Shown: positions 16,396 through 23,524, counted from the stretch's first letter. The stretch: DNA of 23,524 nt from GCA-002840015 sp033765245 (GCA_033765245.1 JANRIF010000163.1:1-23524), one strand, 5' to 3'. Numbers and translations are program-made. The notes: generated by a model from the sequence alone, not told the origin.

Positions 16396-18857
16396 GCCGC
16401 CTTCTCGACCCGGGCGTGTCCGTGATGCTTGCCTGCCGCCAACGCGGCCGGTTCGAAGTCGTCCACGCTGATGGCATCGTGCGTAAGCTCGCGCAGTTCT
16501 TCCAACTGCTGGCGCTCGTCGCCGCTGATCAGGCCCTTGCTGGCCGCCTCGGCCAGTTGCGCGGGGTAGTCCAGCGCCTGGATGTCGCCGGACTTGAGCA
16601 CCTTCTGGAATTTGCGCTCGACCGGCTCGGCCAGGATCACCTTGGCCAACGCGGCATTGATGCGACCCGCCGGGTGGTGCGCGCCCGGCGTCAGGTACAC
16701 GCCTTCGCCGAGGCGGTCGCGCGCCGCCGAAGGCGACATCAGCAGTGCCGCGGCGCGATGCCCCAGGCGATCGGATGGCGCCTGCGCGCGCCGGCCGAGC
16801 GGGAACACCAGTAGCCACAGCAGCCAGCCCACCGGGCGGATCGGGAAGTTGCGCAGCGCCGCCGACAGCGCCAGTTCGATCCGGTGCGCGCGGTCGTGGA
16901 ACGCCCACGCCAGCAGCGGCTGCTCGTCGCTGGGGCGGCCTTCGTCCTCGTAGCGCTTGAGCATGGCGCTGGCGATGTACAGACCGCTGAGCACGTCGCC
17001 CAGGCGTGCCGACAGGCTCTCCTTGAACTTGAGCTTGCCGCCCAGCAGCAGCATCGAGGTATCGGCCACCAACGCCAGATTCGCCGAGTAACGATTGAGC
17101 TTGCGGTAGAACCGTCCGGTGTAGGCATCGCCCGGCGCGCCGCCGAAGTGCGCAAAGGTGACGCCCAGCCAGAAGCTGCGCACCGCGTTGGAGATGGCAA
17201 AGCCGATGTGGCCGAACAGGCTGCGGTCGAACTCGCGCAAGCCTGTCTCCGGATCGGGGTTCTGCGCCGCTTGCATTTCCTTGAGCACCCAGGGATGGCA
17301 GCGAATCGCGCCCTGGCCGAAGATCATCATGCTGCGGGTGAGGATGTTGGCGCCTTCCACGGTGATCGCGATCGGCGAACCCTGCCAGGCGCGGCCGAGG
17401 TAGTTGCGCGGCCCCAGGATCACGCCCTTGCCTCCGTGCACGTCCATCGCATCCTTGACCACCTCGCGGCTGATCTCGGTGGCGTGGTACTTGGCGATCG
17501 CCGACGGCACCGCCGGCTTCTCACCGCGATCCACCGCCGCCGCGGTGGACAGCGACAGCGCATTGATGGCGTAGGTATGGCCGGCAATGCGCGCCAACGC
17601 TTCCTCGATGCCCTCGAAGCGGCCGATCGAGATACCGAACTGCTTGCGGATGCGTGCATAGGCGCCGGTCACCAGCGCGCCGATCTTCATCGCACCGGTG
17701 GCGTTCGACGGCAGCGAGATCGCGCGGCCCACCGACAGCACTTCCACCAGCATGCGCCAGCCGTGGCCGGCCATGTCCGGCCCACCGATCAGCGCCGACA
17801 GCGGCACGAACACGTCCTTTCCGCGCACCGGGCCGTTCTGGAACGGCACGTTCAACGGGAAGTGGCGATGTCCGATGTCCAGCCCCGGGGTGTCGCGCGG
17901 AATCAGCGCCAGGCTGATGCCGATGTCCTTCTTGTCGCCGATCAGCCCGTCGGGGTCGTACATGCGGAACGCGAGGCCGATTACCGTGGCGACCGGGGCC
18001 AGCGTGATGTAGCGCTTGTCGAAGGTGAGGCGGATGCCCACCACTTCGGCGCCGTTCCACTTACCTGTGCACACGATGCCGTAGTCGGGGATCGAGGTGG
18101 CATCGGAACCGGCGTGCGGGCCGGTGAGGGCGAAGCAGGGCAGGTCGCGGCCGTCGGCCAGACGCGGCAGGTAGTGCTCCTTCTGCTCCTCGGTGCCGTA
18201 GTGCAGCAGCAGTTCGGCCGGACCGAGCGAGTTGGGCACCGCCACCGTGGAGCTGACCGTGGTCGAGATCGAGGCCAGCTTTTGCAGCACCCGCGAATGC
18301 GCCAGCGCCGAGAACTGCAGGCCGCCGTAGCGCTTGGGAATGATCATGCCGAAGAACTTGTGCTTCTTCAGGAACTCCCACACCGGCGTCGGCAGATCGG
18401 CGTGTTCATGGGTGATCGCCCAGTCGTCGATGATGCCGCAGACCTGTTCGCAGGGGCCGTCCAGGAACGCTTGTTCCTCGGCGCTCAGTTGCGGTTTGGG
18501 CTGTGCCAGCAATTGCTTCCAGTCCGGCTTGCCCGAGAACAGTTCGCCCTCGAAGCCCACCGTGCCGGCTTCCAGCGCGGTGCGCTCAGTCTCCGACAGC
18601 GGCGGCAGGATGCGGGTGTAGAACTTCAGCAGCGGCGCCGTGATGACGCGACGCCGGAAATCGCCCAGCAACAGCGGCACCGTGATTGCTGCCAGGCCGA
18701 TCACCGCCAGCCACAACGCGATGGCATTGGCGCCGGCGAAGGCCGACAGGGCGATCAACACGATCGACAAGCTGGCCCAGTAGACCAGTGCCAGCCGGTT
18801 GTAGGCCGCGATGGCGCCCGCCAGGGCAATGGCGAGGAAGGGAAGCGCGATGCTCAT
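16392..18857 (-). CDS. fadE: Long acyl-CoA dehydrogenase, FadE type
   Basis: The 821-residue length is close to E. coli FadE (814). This flavoenzyme performs the first step of beta-oxidation at the inner membrane. Residues ~1-65 contain two or three hydrophobic segments that would anchor it. The FAD/acyl-CoA region includes CFALTGPHAGSDATSIPDYG (~241-260), and the catalytic glutamate is Glu501 in ITVEGANILTRSM. A FadE-specific C-terminal domain follows (about 590-800). ATG 18857 is chosen because it follows GGAGA by 6 nt and begins the first membrane segment; the frame remains open upstream inside the hydrolase gene. It overlaps the upstream hydrolase and the downstream DUF4442 gene by 4 bp each, forming one tight operon. 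The symbol reflects family membership. Confidence 0.93.
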   Translation of the reverse strand: MSIALPFLAIALAGAIAAYNRLALVYWASLSIVLIALSAFAGANAIALWLAVIGLAAITVPLLLGDFRRRVITAPLLKFYTRILPPLSETERTALEAGTVGFEGELFSGKPDWKQLLAQPKPQLSAEEQAFLDGPCEQVCGIIDDWAITHEHADLPTPVWEFLKKHKFFGMIIPKRYGGLQFSALAHSRVLQKLASISTTVSSTVAVPNSLGPAELLLHYGTEEQKEHYLPRLADGRDLPCFALTGPHAGSDATSIPDYGIVCTGKWNGAEVVGIRLTFDKRYITLAPVATVIGLAFRMYDPDGLIGDKKDIGISLALIPRDTPGLDIGHRHFPLNVPFQNGPVRGKDVFVPLSALIGGPDMAGHGWRMLVEVLSVGRAISLPSNATGAMKIGALVTGAYARIRKQFGISIGRFEGIEEALARIAGHTYAINALSLSTAAAVDRGEKPAVPSAIAKYHATEISREVVKDAMDVHGGKGVILGPRNYLGRAWQGSPIAITVEGANILTRSMMIFGQGAIRCHPWVLKEMQAAQNPDPETGLREFDRSLFGHIGFAISNAVRSFWLGVTFAHFGGAPGDAYTGRFYRKLNRYSANLALVADTSMLLLGGKLKFKESLSARLGDVLSGLYIASAMLKRYEDEGRPSDEQPLLAWAFHDRAHRIELALSAALRNFPIRPVGWLLWLLVFPLGRRAQAPSDRLGHRAAALLMSPSAARDRLGEGVYLTPGAHHPAGRINAALAKVILAEPVERKFQKVLKSGDIQALDYPAQLAEAASKGLISGDERQQLEELRELTHDAISVDDFEPAALAAGKHHGHARVEKAA

Positions 18858-19747
18858 GGGTGTTCTCCGGAGAGCGCGGTTTGCACCGCGGGTGAATCGA
18901 GGAAACGCAAAATTGCGGTGGTGAAAGCGGTGTTGTCGTCGCCGGCCACCATGTGGGTGGCCTTGGGGATGGCGACGTGCGCCGCATGCGGCGCCAGGGT
19001 CAGGAACTCGCGCACGGTGTGCTCGGATACCAGGTCGCTGCGACCGCCGCTGACCAGCAGCAGGGGCACCCGGATCTGCGGCACCACTTCGACCAGCAGG
19101 TCCTGCAGGGATTCGCTCTGCGCCGGCAGATCGTCCAGCAGACGCGGGTCCCAATGCCAGAGCAGCCGGCCGTCGGCGCGCGCCACCAGCAGGCTGGCCA
19201 GTTGTTCCGGGCGCTTGCGACCGCTGCGGTGCGGCAGGTGCGCCGAAATCGCGTCGGCGGCCTCATCGTGATCGGCAAAGCCATCCGGATGCGCGCGCAT
19301 GAAACCAAGGATGCGCTGGAAACCGCTCGCTTCCCAGCGCGGGGTGATGTCCACCAGCACCATCGCCGCGAATGGCCGGCTCGCCGCCTGCGCCAGCAGC
19401 CCCACCAGCCCGCCCATCGAGGCGCCCACCAGTACTCGTGGGGCGTTGGCCTGGGCGGCCACCGCCTGCAGGTCGTCGATCAACTGCGATGGTTGGTAGC
19501 GCTGGTCCGCCGCGTTGCGTTCGCTCTCGCCGTGGCCTCGCGCATCAAAGCCGAGCGCGTCATAACCGTGTTCCGACAAGCGCTCCGCGGTGCGCTGCCA
19601 CGATTGCCGGGTCTGCCCGAAACCATGCGCCAGCACCACGCTGGCGCCGCGCCCGGGCCAACGCTCCGCGGCCAGCGTCAGCCCATCGGGCGCCTGCACC
19701 CGCAACGGTGCGGGCCAATTCGGCAATGGCAGGGCGAATTTAACCAT
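18854..19747 (-). CDS. Alpha/beta-fold hydrolase
   Basis: The product is 297 residues with a complete hydrolase triad: Ser110 in the nucleophile elbow VGASMGG, Asp238 in SGGRSDLV and His265 in ATHMVAGDD. The oxyanion-hole motif HGFG lies at ~41-44. Such enzymes cut esters or thioesters. As the first gene before fadE, a lipid or acyl-CoA hydrolase role is reasonable but not demonstrated. ATG 19747 has no Shine-Dalgarno and lies about 7 bp after a promoter -10, so the message is probably leaderless; this start codon is inside an operator-like palindrome. The next methionine is near residue 150, which supports the chosen start. Confidence 0.88.
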   Translation of the reverse strand: MVKFALPLPNWPAPLRVQAPDGLTLAAERWPGRGASVVLAHGFGQTRQSWQRTAERLSEHGYDALGFDARGHGESERNAADQRYQPSQLIDDLQAVAAQANAPRVLVGASMGGLVGLLAQAASRPFAAMVLVDITPRWEASGFQRILGFMRAHPDGFADHDEAADAISAHLPHRSGRKRPEQLASLLVARADGRLLWHWDPRLLDDLPAQSESLQDLLVEVVPQIRVPLLLVSGGRSDLVSEHTVREFLTLAPHAAHVAIPKATHMVAGDDNTAFTTAILRFLDSPAVQTALSGEHP

Positions 19748-19761
19748 ACGTATAAGTATGG
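19744..19761. promoter_or_regulatory. TetR-type operator, site 1 (hydrolase -10/start)
   Basis: CCATACGTATAAGTATGG is an 18-bp inverted repeat with a single mismatched pair. It covers the -10 element and start codon of the hydrolase gene, so a bound repressor would block transcription directly. It shares the outer CCATAC...GTATGG arms with site 2, and its centre is 38 bp from that site's centre. Confidence 0.65.
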
Positions 19762-19784
19762 AAGCACAGGCGCGACGCTGTCAA
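19755..19784 (-). promoter_or_regulatory. Promoter of hydrolase-fadE-DUF4442 operon
   Basis: On the minus strand a perfect TTGACA (19784-19779) is followed 18 bp later by CATACT (19760-19755, four of six consensus bases). The predicted transcription start falls at or within a base or two of the hydrolase ATG at 19747, giving a leaderless message. Both operator-like palindromes overlap this promoter. Confidence 0.55.
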
Positions 19785-19799
19785 TACGCGAGCGTATGG
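19782..19799. promoter_or_regulatory. TetR-type operator, site 2 (hydrolase -35)
   Basis: CAATACGCGAGCGTATGG contains the perfect inner palindrome ATACGC-GA-GCGTAT (19784-19797) and matches site 1 in outline. It overlaps the -35 hexamer of the hydrolase promoter. A lone GTATGG half-site lies further on at 19881-19886, just before the TetR -10. The divergent TetR gene product is the obvious candidate ligand. Confidence 0.65.
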
Positions 19800-19887
19800 T
19801 GCAATGCACAACAACAGTCTGTTGATTGGCCTGAGATTTTGCCTGTCGTCCCGGCATTCGCATCTATCCGTGTCGCCGCCGTATGGT

Positions 19888-19893
19888 TACACT
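19888..19893 (+). promoter_or_regulatory. Candidate -10 of the TetR gene (leaderless)
   Basis: TACACT ends 6 bp before the TetR ATG at 19900, so transcription would begin at the start codon. No Shine-Dalgarno is present, which is consistent. No good -35 is seen at the proper spacing, so the call is tentative. Confidence 0.4.
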
Positions 19894-19899
19894 CGCCGG

Positions 19900-20493
19900 A
19901 TGGTCGAGAACGCATCCAAATCCGACAAGCCCGCGCGCCTGAGTGCCGCGGACTGGGCGCGTGCCGCGCTCGACGTGGTGGCCGAAAGCGGGGTCGGCGC
20001 GGTGGCGGTGGAGCCGCTGGCGCGGCGGCTCGGGGTTACCAAGGGCAGCTTCTACTGGCATTTCCCGTCGCGCGACGCGCTATTGGAGGCGGCGCTCAGT
20101 CGCTGGGAAGCCAACGAGCAGGAAGAGGTATTCGGCACCCTGGAAGCCGTGCCCAATCCGCGCGAACGCTTGCGTGCGTTGTTTCAGGTGGTGGCGCACG
20201 AGGCGCGTTCGCACACCATCTATTCCGAACTGCTCAAGGCGCTCGATCACCCGGTGGTGCAACCGGTGATCCAGCGCGTGTCCAAACGCCGCCTCGACTA
20301 CCTGACCGCCTCTTTTCGGCAGGCCGGCATGGGGCGGGTCGAATCGCAGCATCGCGCCCGGCTCACTTACGCCGCCTACGTCGGCTTCCTGCAACTGAGT
20401 TTGCAGTTGCATCAGCCGCGCCTGAATCACGAGGAGTTCGAGGCCTACGTCGATCACGTGATGGCGACGTTGATCCCCGCCGAGTCGATCTGA
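19900..20493 (+). CDS. TetR/AcrR-family transcriptional regulator
   Basis: From ATG 19900 (MVENASKSDK) the product is 197 residues, the usual TetR length. The frame opens further upstream to 19804, but that segment crosses the promoter region. The N-terminal helix-turn-helix is clear at ~15-60: AALDVVAESGVGAVAVEPLARRLGV, then TKGSFYWHFPSRDALLEAAL, the TetR recognition-helix signature. The C-terminal ligand domain (~70-197) is too variable to name a ligand. It is divergent from the alpha/beta hydrolase-fadE operon with 152 bp between them, and two matching palindromes lie there. It is therefore the likely repressor of that operon, with an acyl-CoA or fatty acid as plausible inducer (inference). 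Confidence 0.9.
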   Translation: MVENASKSDKPARLSAADWARAALDVVAESGVGAVAVEPLARRLGVTKGSFYWHFPSRDALLEAALSRWEANEQEEVFGTLEAVPNPRERLRALFQVVAHEARSHTIYSELLKALDHPVVQPVIQRVSKRRLDYLTASFRQAGMGRVESQHRARLTYAAYVGFLQLSLQLHQPRLNHEEFEAYVDHVMATLIPAESI

Positions 20494-20548
20494 CGCGCCA
20501 GCGCGATCCGCTCATACGGTCTGAGAAGGCGTGCAAGGTTCTGGCTGT

Positions 20549-20580
20549 TTGTGGGAGCGCGCTCGCGCGCGACGCGGTGA
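20549..20580. repeat. REP-like intergenic hairpin
   Basis: TTGTGGGAGCGCGCTCGCGC followed by GCGACGCGGTG resembles the TGTGGGAGCG...CGCGA repetitive extragenic palindromes of pseudomonads and xanthomonads. The stem is GCGCG (20557-20561) and CGCGC (20566-20570) around CTCG. It lies in the 171-bp gap between the TetR and sigma-factor genes and may act as a transcript-end structure. Assignment is by resemblance only. Confidence 0.5.
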
Positions 20581-20664
20581 TGATCGTCACGGGCGGTCTG
20601 CCACCCGAGATGCCGGGATCCAGCGCGTCTAAACCCTGTGGCCGCGCGTCGCATCCAAGGCGTT

Positions 20665-21255
20665 ATGCTCGCTCATGCCGTGACCTTCGATACGCTCCGC
20701 CAATCCGCGCCTGCCGACGCGCGCCCCGGCGACGCCCTTGCCCGCCGCGCGGCGCGCGGCGAAGTGGGCGCCTTCGAACAACTCTACCGATCGCACGTCG
20801 GGCGCGTGTTCGCGCTGGTGCGGCGGTTGTGCGGCGGTCATGAGGCGCGTGCGCAGGACGTCACCCAGGAAGTGTTCGTACGCGCCTGGCAGGCGCTGCC
20901 GAGCTTCCGCTTCGAGAGCGCGTTTGCCACCTGGTTGCATCGCCTGGCGGTCAACACCGCGCTGATGGAGTTGCGCGCGCGCCGCAGCGGCCGCGACGAC
21001 GAGAGCGACGACGATGCGCTGGATACCCTCGCGACCCCCGATACCGCCGGTGTGCGCACGTTGCTCGCGACCGACCTCGAACGCGCCATCGCCAGCTTGC
21101 CGCCACGCGCCCGCGCGGTGCTGGTGCTGTTCGACGTGGAGGGGCTGAGCCACGAGGAAATCGCCGCGCAACTGGACATGGCGGTAGGCAGTTCCAAGGC
21201 ACAGTTGCATCGCGCGCGCGGCCTGCTGCGCGCCCGGTTGGGAGAACTTCAATGA
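20665..21255 (+). CDS. ECF RNA polymerase sigma factor
   Basis: From ATG 20665 the product is 196 residues; AAGG lies about 6 nt before it. An in-frame GTG at 20680 is an alternative, and TATGCT over the ATG could be a -10 for a shorter leaderless form. Region 2 is at ~32-107 (FEQLYRSHVGRVFALVRRL, AQDVTQEVFVRAWQALPSFR, FATWLHRLAVNTALMELR). A short acidic linker (DDESDDDALD) precedes region 4 at ~136-193 (LERAIASLPPRARAVLVLFD, EGLSHEEIAAQLDMAVGSSK). No region 1 or 3 is present, as expected for extracytoplasmic-function sigma factors. The stop overlaps the downstream membrane-protein start (ATGA), the classic sigma/anti-sigma arrangement. Confidence 0.9.
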   Translation: MLAHAVTFDTLRQSAPADARPGDALARRAARGEVGAFEQLYRSHVGRVFALVRRLCGGHEARAQDVTQEVFVRAWQALPSFRFESAFATWLHRLAVNTALMELRARRSGRDDESDDDALDTLATPDTAGVRTLLATDLERAIASLPPRARAVLVLFDVEGLSHEEIAAQLDMAVGSSKAQLHRARGLLRARLGELQ

Positions 21256-21719
21256 CCGATTCCGATCTGCGCTGGTCGCTGCGGCAGTTGCCCAAAGAGG
21301 CCGAGCCGCAGCGCGATCTCTGGCCCGACATCGCGGCGCGCATTCGCGCCACTGCCGATGCGCCACCGCCGCGGCGTGCGCGCAAGCGCGTGTGGGCTGG
21401 CGCGCTGGCCGCTGCGCTCGCGCTGCTGGCGCTGGGCATTGGCCGAGGCTGGCAGCATGACGCCGCCGATCCGCAGGCGTTGATGGCGCAGCAGCAGGTG
21501 GAGGCGATGGCGCGCGAATACGACGCCGCGTTGGGGCAGTTGCCGAGCGACGCCGAGGTGCCGGCGACGTTGGCGCCCGGCTTGCGCGCGCTCGACGTCG
21601 GCGCCGCACAGATTCGGCTGGCGCTGCAACTGCAGCCCGACGACGCCTGGCTGATCGCGCAGCTTCAACACACCTACGCCCTGCGCCTGCAATTGACCCA
21701 ACGCGCGTTGCAGGGTTGA
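21252..21719 (+). CDS. Single-TM putative anti-sigma factor
   Basis: The product is 155 residues. A cytoplasmic N-terminus (~1-46, with DLWPDIAARIRA) leads to one transmembrane segment at ~48-64 (VWAGALAAALALLALGIG), then a mostly helical periplasmic part (~66-155). The protein has no cysteine, so it lacks the zinc-binding anti-sigma motif. The anti-sigma assignment rests on topology and on the 4-bp overlap with the ECF sigma gene. A GGGAGAA Shine-Dalgarno lies inside the end of the sigma gene. I recognise no named domain. Confidence 0.65.
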   Translation: MTDSDLRWSLRQLPKEAEPQRDLWPDIAARIRATADAPPPRRARKRVWAGALAAALALLALGIGRGWQHDAADPQALMAQQQVEAMAREYDAALGQLPSDAEVPATLAPGLRALDVGAAQIRLALQLQPDDAWLIAQLQHTYALRLQLTQRALQG

Positions 21720-21787
21720 TGGCGTGCCCGCTGATGCCGTGGCGCACTGCCACTCTCGAACGAATGACCTTGCTCAGGAGACCCGTC

Positions 21788-22684
21788 ATGAAACCTTATC
21801 GAATCGTCCTCGTCGCCGCGCTGGTGGCGCCGTCGTGTGCACTGGCCGGCACGCCGATCGACCAGAGCCGTCCCTTGGTGGCGGATGGCCGGGTGCGGAT
21901 CGAAAACGTCAAGGGATCGGTGCAGGTACGCACCTGGGATCGCCCACAGGTACACGTCGGCGGATCGTTGGGCGACGGCGTCAAACAGTTGCTGGTGGAA
22001 GGCGGCGACCGCAGCGTGCGGATCAAGGTCGAGTACCCGCAAGGGGGCGGCTGGTTCGGCGGCAACCATGCCGAGCCCAGCGATTTGATTATCGACATGC
22101 CGGTCGGCGCGGATCTGGACGTCGACGTGGTCAGTGCCGACGTCGACGTGACGGGGGTGGCGGGCCGCCACCTGTCGATCGATTCGGTGAGCGGACGCGT
22201 GAACGCGCAAGGCACGCCCGCCCAAGCGGACTTGGAATCGGTCAGTGGCGACGTGGTGGCGACGTTGGAGTCGCCCGACCTGAAGGCATCGTCGGTCAGC
22301 GGCGGCCTGCGCGTGCGCACTCCCGCGGGCGGCGAGATCGAGCTGGAAACGGTATCGGGCGACATCAATGTCGAAGCTGGCACGGTCAAGCGTCTGGGCC
22401 TCGAATCGGTTTCGGGAAGTGCGCAAGCGCAGTTGCAGGGTTTGACCGCAGGTGGGCGCATCAAGGGCGAGACGCTGTCGGGCCGGCTCAGTCTGAGCTT
22501 GCCGGCGGCCACCTCGGCGGCGCTGAACATCTCGACCTTCAGCGGCGCGATCCGCTCCAGCGTCGGCGAAGTCAAACGCGAGCGCTACGGTCCCGGCGCA
22601 TCGCTGGAAGCACGGCTGGGCGAGGGCGACGGCAAGATCGAGTTGGAGAGCTTCTCGGGCGAAGTGCGGTTCGATCTGCGTTGA
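21788..22684 (+). CDS. Secreted DUF4097-family beta-repeat protein
   Basis: From ATG 21788 the product is 298 residues, with AGGAG 7 nt before the start. Residues 1-20 are a signal peptide (MKPYRIVLVAALVAPSCALA). The body contains repeated ~20-residue rungs of the type SxSGxVxA (IDSVSGRVNAQ, LESVSGDVVAT, SSVSGGLRVR, ETVSGDINVE, ESVSGSAQAQ, ETLSGRLSLS, STFSGAIRSS, ESFSGEVRF). This is the DUF4097 repeat, predicted to fold as a beta-solenoid. Function in the envelope is unknown. It lies 68 bp after the putative anti-sigma gene on the same strand and is probably part of the sigma-factor operon or its target; such sigma/DUF4097 pairings are common in this bacterial group as I recall. Confidence 0.82.
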   Translation: MKPYRIVLVAALVAPSCALAGTPIDQSRPLVADGRVRIENVKGSVQVRTWDRPQVHVGGSLGDGVKQLLVEGGDRSVRIKVEYPQGGGWFGGNHAEPSDLIIDMPVGADLDVDVVSADVDVTGVAGRHLSIDSVSGRVNAQGTPAQADLESVSGDVVATLESPDLKASSVSGGLRVRTPAGGEIELETVSGDINVEAGTVKRLGLESVSGSAQAQLQGLTAGGRIKGETLSGRLSLSLPAATSAALNISTFSGAIRSSVGEVKRERYGPGASLEARLGEGDGKIELESFSGEVRFDLR

Positions 22685-22847
22685 GACGATCGATGCGCGG
22701 CGCGCCCGTGCGCTGCCGCACCCGTTGCCGCCACGCCGGCGACGGGTGGCCGCGAAGCGCGTTCAAGCGCGCACCTGTCGGGCGTTTGCCCACCCCGCTC
22801 GACGAGTCCCCGAGCGCATCACGCGATCCCCCTGAAACTCACCTAAG

Positions 22848-22870
22848 CTGCCGTTCCGGCGGTTTTTTTT
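22848..22870 (+). terminator. Rho-independent terminator
   Basis: CTGCCG (22848-22853), loop TTC and CGGCGG (22857-22862) form a 6-bp stem with one T-G wobble, followed directly by eight T residues (22863-22870). It lies 163 bp after the DUF4097 stop and closes that transcription unit before the TonB-dependent receptor gene. Confidence 0.75.
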
Positions 22871-22902
22871 GCCATGCCCACGGGTAGGGGCGGCAACTGT
22901 GC

Positions 22903-22931
22903 TTCCAACGTTAAGTTTTTGTTGTTAGACT
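22903..22931 (+). promoter_or_regulatory. Candidate promoter of the TonB-dependent receptor gene
   Basis: TAGACT (22926-22931) is a good -10. TTCCAA (22903-22908), at 17-bp spacing, is a poor -35. The AT-rich segment between (GTTAAGTTTTTGTTG) is unlike the surrounding DNA and resembles the TTAA-T-tract-TTAGACT arrangement I recall before xanthomonad TonB-receptor genes. Transcription would begin near 22938, giving a ~110-nt leader. Confidence 0.45.
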
Positions 22932-22945
22932 CGAAAAGCCGCGCA

Positions 22946-22994
22946 TTGCAGTCGGAGTCCGTCCGCGTGCGATCGGCGATCTCACGGACTGCAA
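22946..22994 (+). promoter_or_regulatory. Structured 5' leader with mutually exclusive stems
   Basis: Within the TonB-receptor leader, TTGCAGTC (22946-22953) can pair perfectly with GACTGCAA (22987-22994), and AGTCCGT (22956-22962) can pair with ACGGACT (22984-22990). The two 3' arms share 22987-22990, so only one stem can form fully. This could be a regulatory switch or chance. No known riboswitch class is recognised. The rest of the 22685-23048 intergenic gap holds the terminator and promoter listed separately, and nothing else visible. Confidence 0.35.
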
Positions 22995-23048
22995 GACGCT
23001 TGTCCCGACGAACCTGTGTTTTGGTCACTCTACTGTTGGAGAGAACAA

Positions 23049-23524
23049 ATGAAATGTAACCGCAATCTGCTGAGCGAGGCCGTTCGTTTCGGTCTCGTGG
23101 CCGGCGCCGTCGGCTTCGCCGGCATGCACGCTGAGCCTGTTCGTGCGCAGGACGCCGCTGAAGCCAAGGAAACCACCGAGCTGAGCAAGGTGCTGGTCAC
23201 CGGTTCGCGCATCCGCCGCGTCGATGCCGAGACCTCGCAGCCGGTGTTCTCGGTCAGCCGCGCCGACATCGATGCCCAGGGCCTCACCTCGATCGGCGAC
23301 GTGATCCAGAACCTCACCGCCAACGGTTCGACGCTGAACTCCACCTTCAATAACGGCGGCAACGGCGAGACCCGCGTCAGCCTGCGCAACCTCGGTTCCA
23401 ACCGCACCCTGGTGCTGGTCAACGGCCGTCGTTGGGTCGGCGGCACCGGTCTCGGTGGCGCGGTCGACCTGAACACCATCCCGACCGCCGCGGTCGAGCG
23501 CATCGAAGTCCTGAAGGACGGCGC
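23049..23524 (+). CDS. TonB-dependent receptor (3'-truncated by window)
   Basis: The first 158 codons are present and the frame runs off the window end. GGAGAG lies 6 nt before ATG 23049. Residues 1-34 are a long signal peptide (MKCNRNLLSEAVRFGLVAGA...VRAQ). After it comes KVLVTGSRIRR, the usual start of the plug domain in xanthomonad-type receptors. The plug continues with PVFSVSRADIDAQGLTSIGD, VSLRNLGSNRTLVLVNGRRW and IPTAAVERIEVLKDGA, all standard plug landmarks. Such receptors import large nutrients (carbohydrates, peptides, siderophores) across the outer membrane using TonB energy. The substrate-determining barrel is outside the window. A N-terminal secretin-like signalling domain is absent. 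Confidence 0.9.
   Translation, partial: MKCNRNLLSEAVRFGLVAGAVGFAGMHAEPVRAQDAAEAKETTELSKVLVTGSRIRRVDAETSQPVFSVSRADIDAQGLTSIGDVIQNLTANGSTLNSTFNNGGNGETRVSLRNLGSNRTLVLVNGRRWVGGTGLGGAVDLNTIPTAAVERIEVLKDG

Noticed and set aside
16884..19271. 795-residue plus-strand frame opposite fadE and the hydrolase
   Set aside because: It is antisense to genes with clear catalytic motifs and has no recognisable domain or ribosome-binding site.

Overview
This is a GC-rich chromosomal window from a proteobacterium. The gene families point to the Gammaproteobacteria, order Lysobacterales (Xanthomonadales; Lysobacter, Rhodanobacter or Dokdonella relatives). The pointers are a TraB/GumN-like secreted protein, the family-typical HNH protein, a xanthomonad-style TonB-dependent receptor, an ECF sigma/small membrane protein/DUF4097 trio, and REP-like CTCCCCC...GGGGGAG hairpins. 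The taxonomy is inferred from recalled family resemblance, not from a search.

Positions 1-9895 (+) hold a tight three-gene surface module. It comprises a giant protein of SdrD-B-like and DUF11 modules (5' end outside the window), a roughly 1150-residue predicted outer-membrane beta-barrel with an Ig-like N-terminus, and a secreted OmpA-domain protein. The first two genes overlap at stop and start and the third follows after 11 bp, so they are probably co-transcribed. The giant gene carries a 693-nt (231-codon) super-repeat in exact register. A REP-like hairpin lies inside the 5' end of the barrel gene. A 262-bp palindromic MITE-like element abuts, and appears to supply, the stop codon of the OmpA gene.

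Positions 10214-12141 (-) hold a small accessory stretch: a PIN toxin/Phd-YefM antitoxin pair with a palindrome upstream, an HNH-domain protein and a GNAT acetyltransferase. Positions 12369-13394 (+) encode a TraB/GumN-family secreted protein.

Positions 13487-19747 (-) are a lipid-catabolism block. In transcription order it reads alpha/beta hydrolase, FadE-type long acyl-CoA dehydrogenase and DUF4442 hotdog protein (each pair overlapping by 4 bp), then a LEA14-like lipoprotein and a second acyl-CoA dehydrogenase of the C-terminally extended type. A divergent TetR-family regulator (19900-20493, +) faces the hydrolase. Two matching 18-bp operator-like palindromes sit on the hydrolase promoter, and both divergent genes look leaderless.

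Positions 20665-22684 (+) encode an ECF sigma factor, a cysteine-free single-TM putative anti-sigma factor and a secreted DUF4097 protein. A rho-independent terminator, a promoter and a structured ~110-nt leader then precede a TonB-dependent receptor cut off by the window end. I saw no rRNA, tRNA, CRISPR array, prophage or complete insertion sequence.
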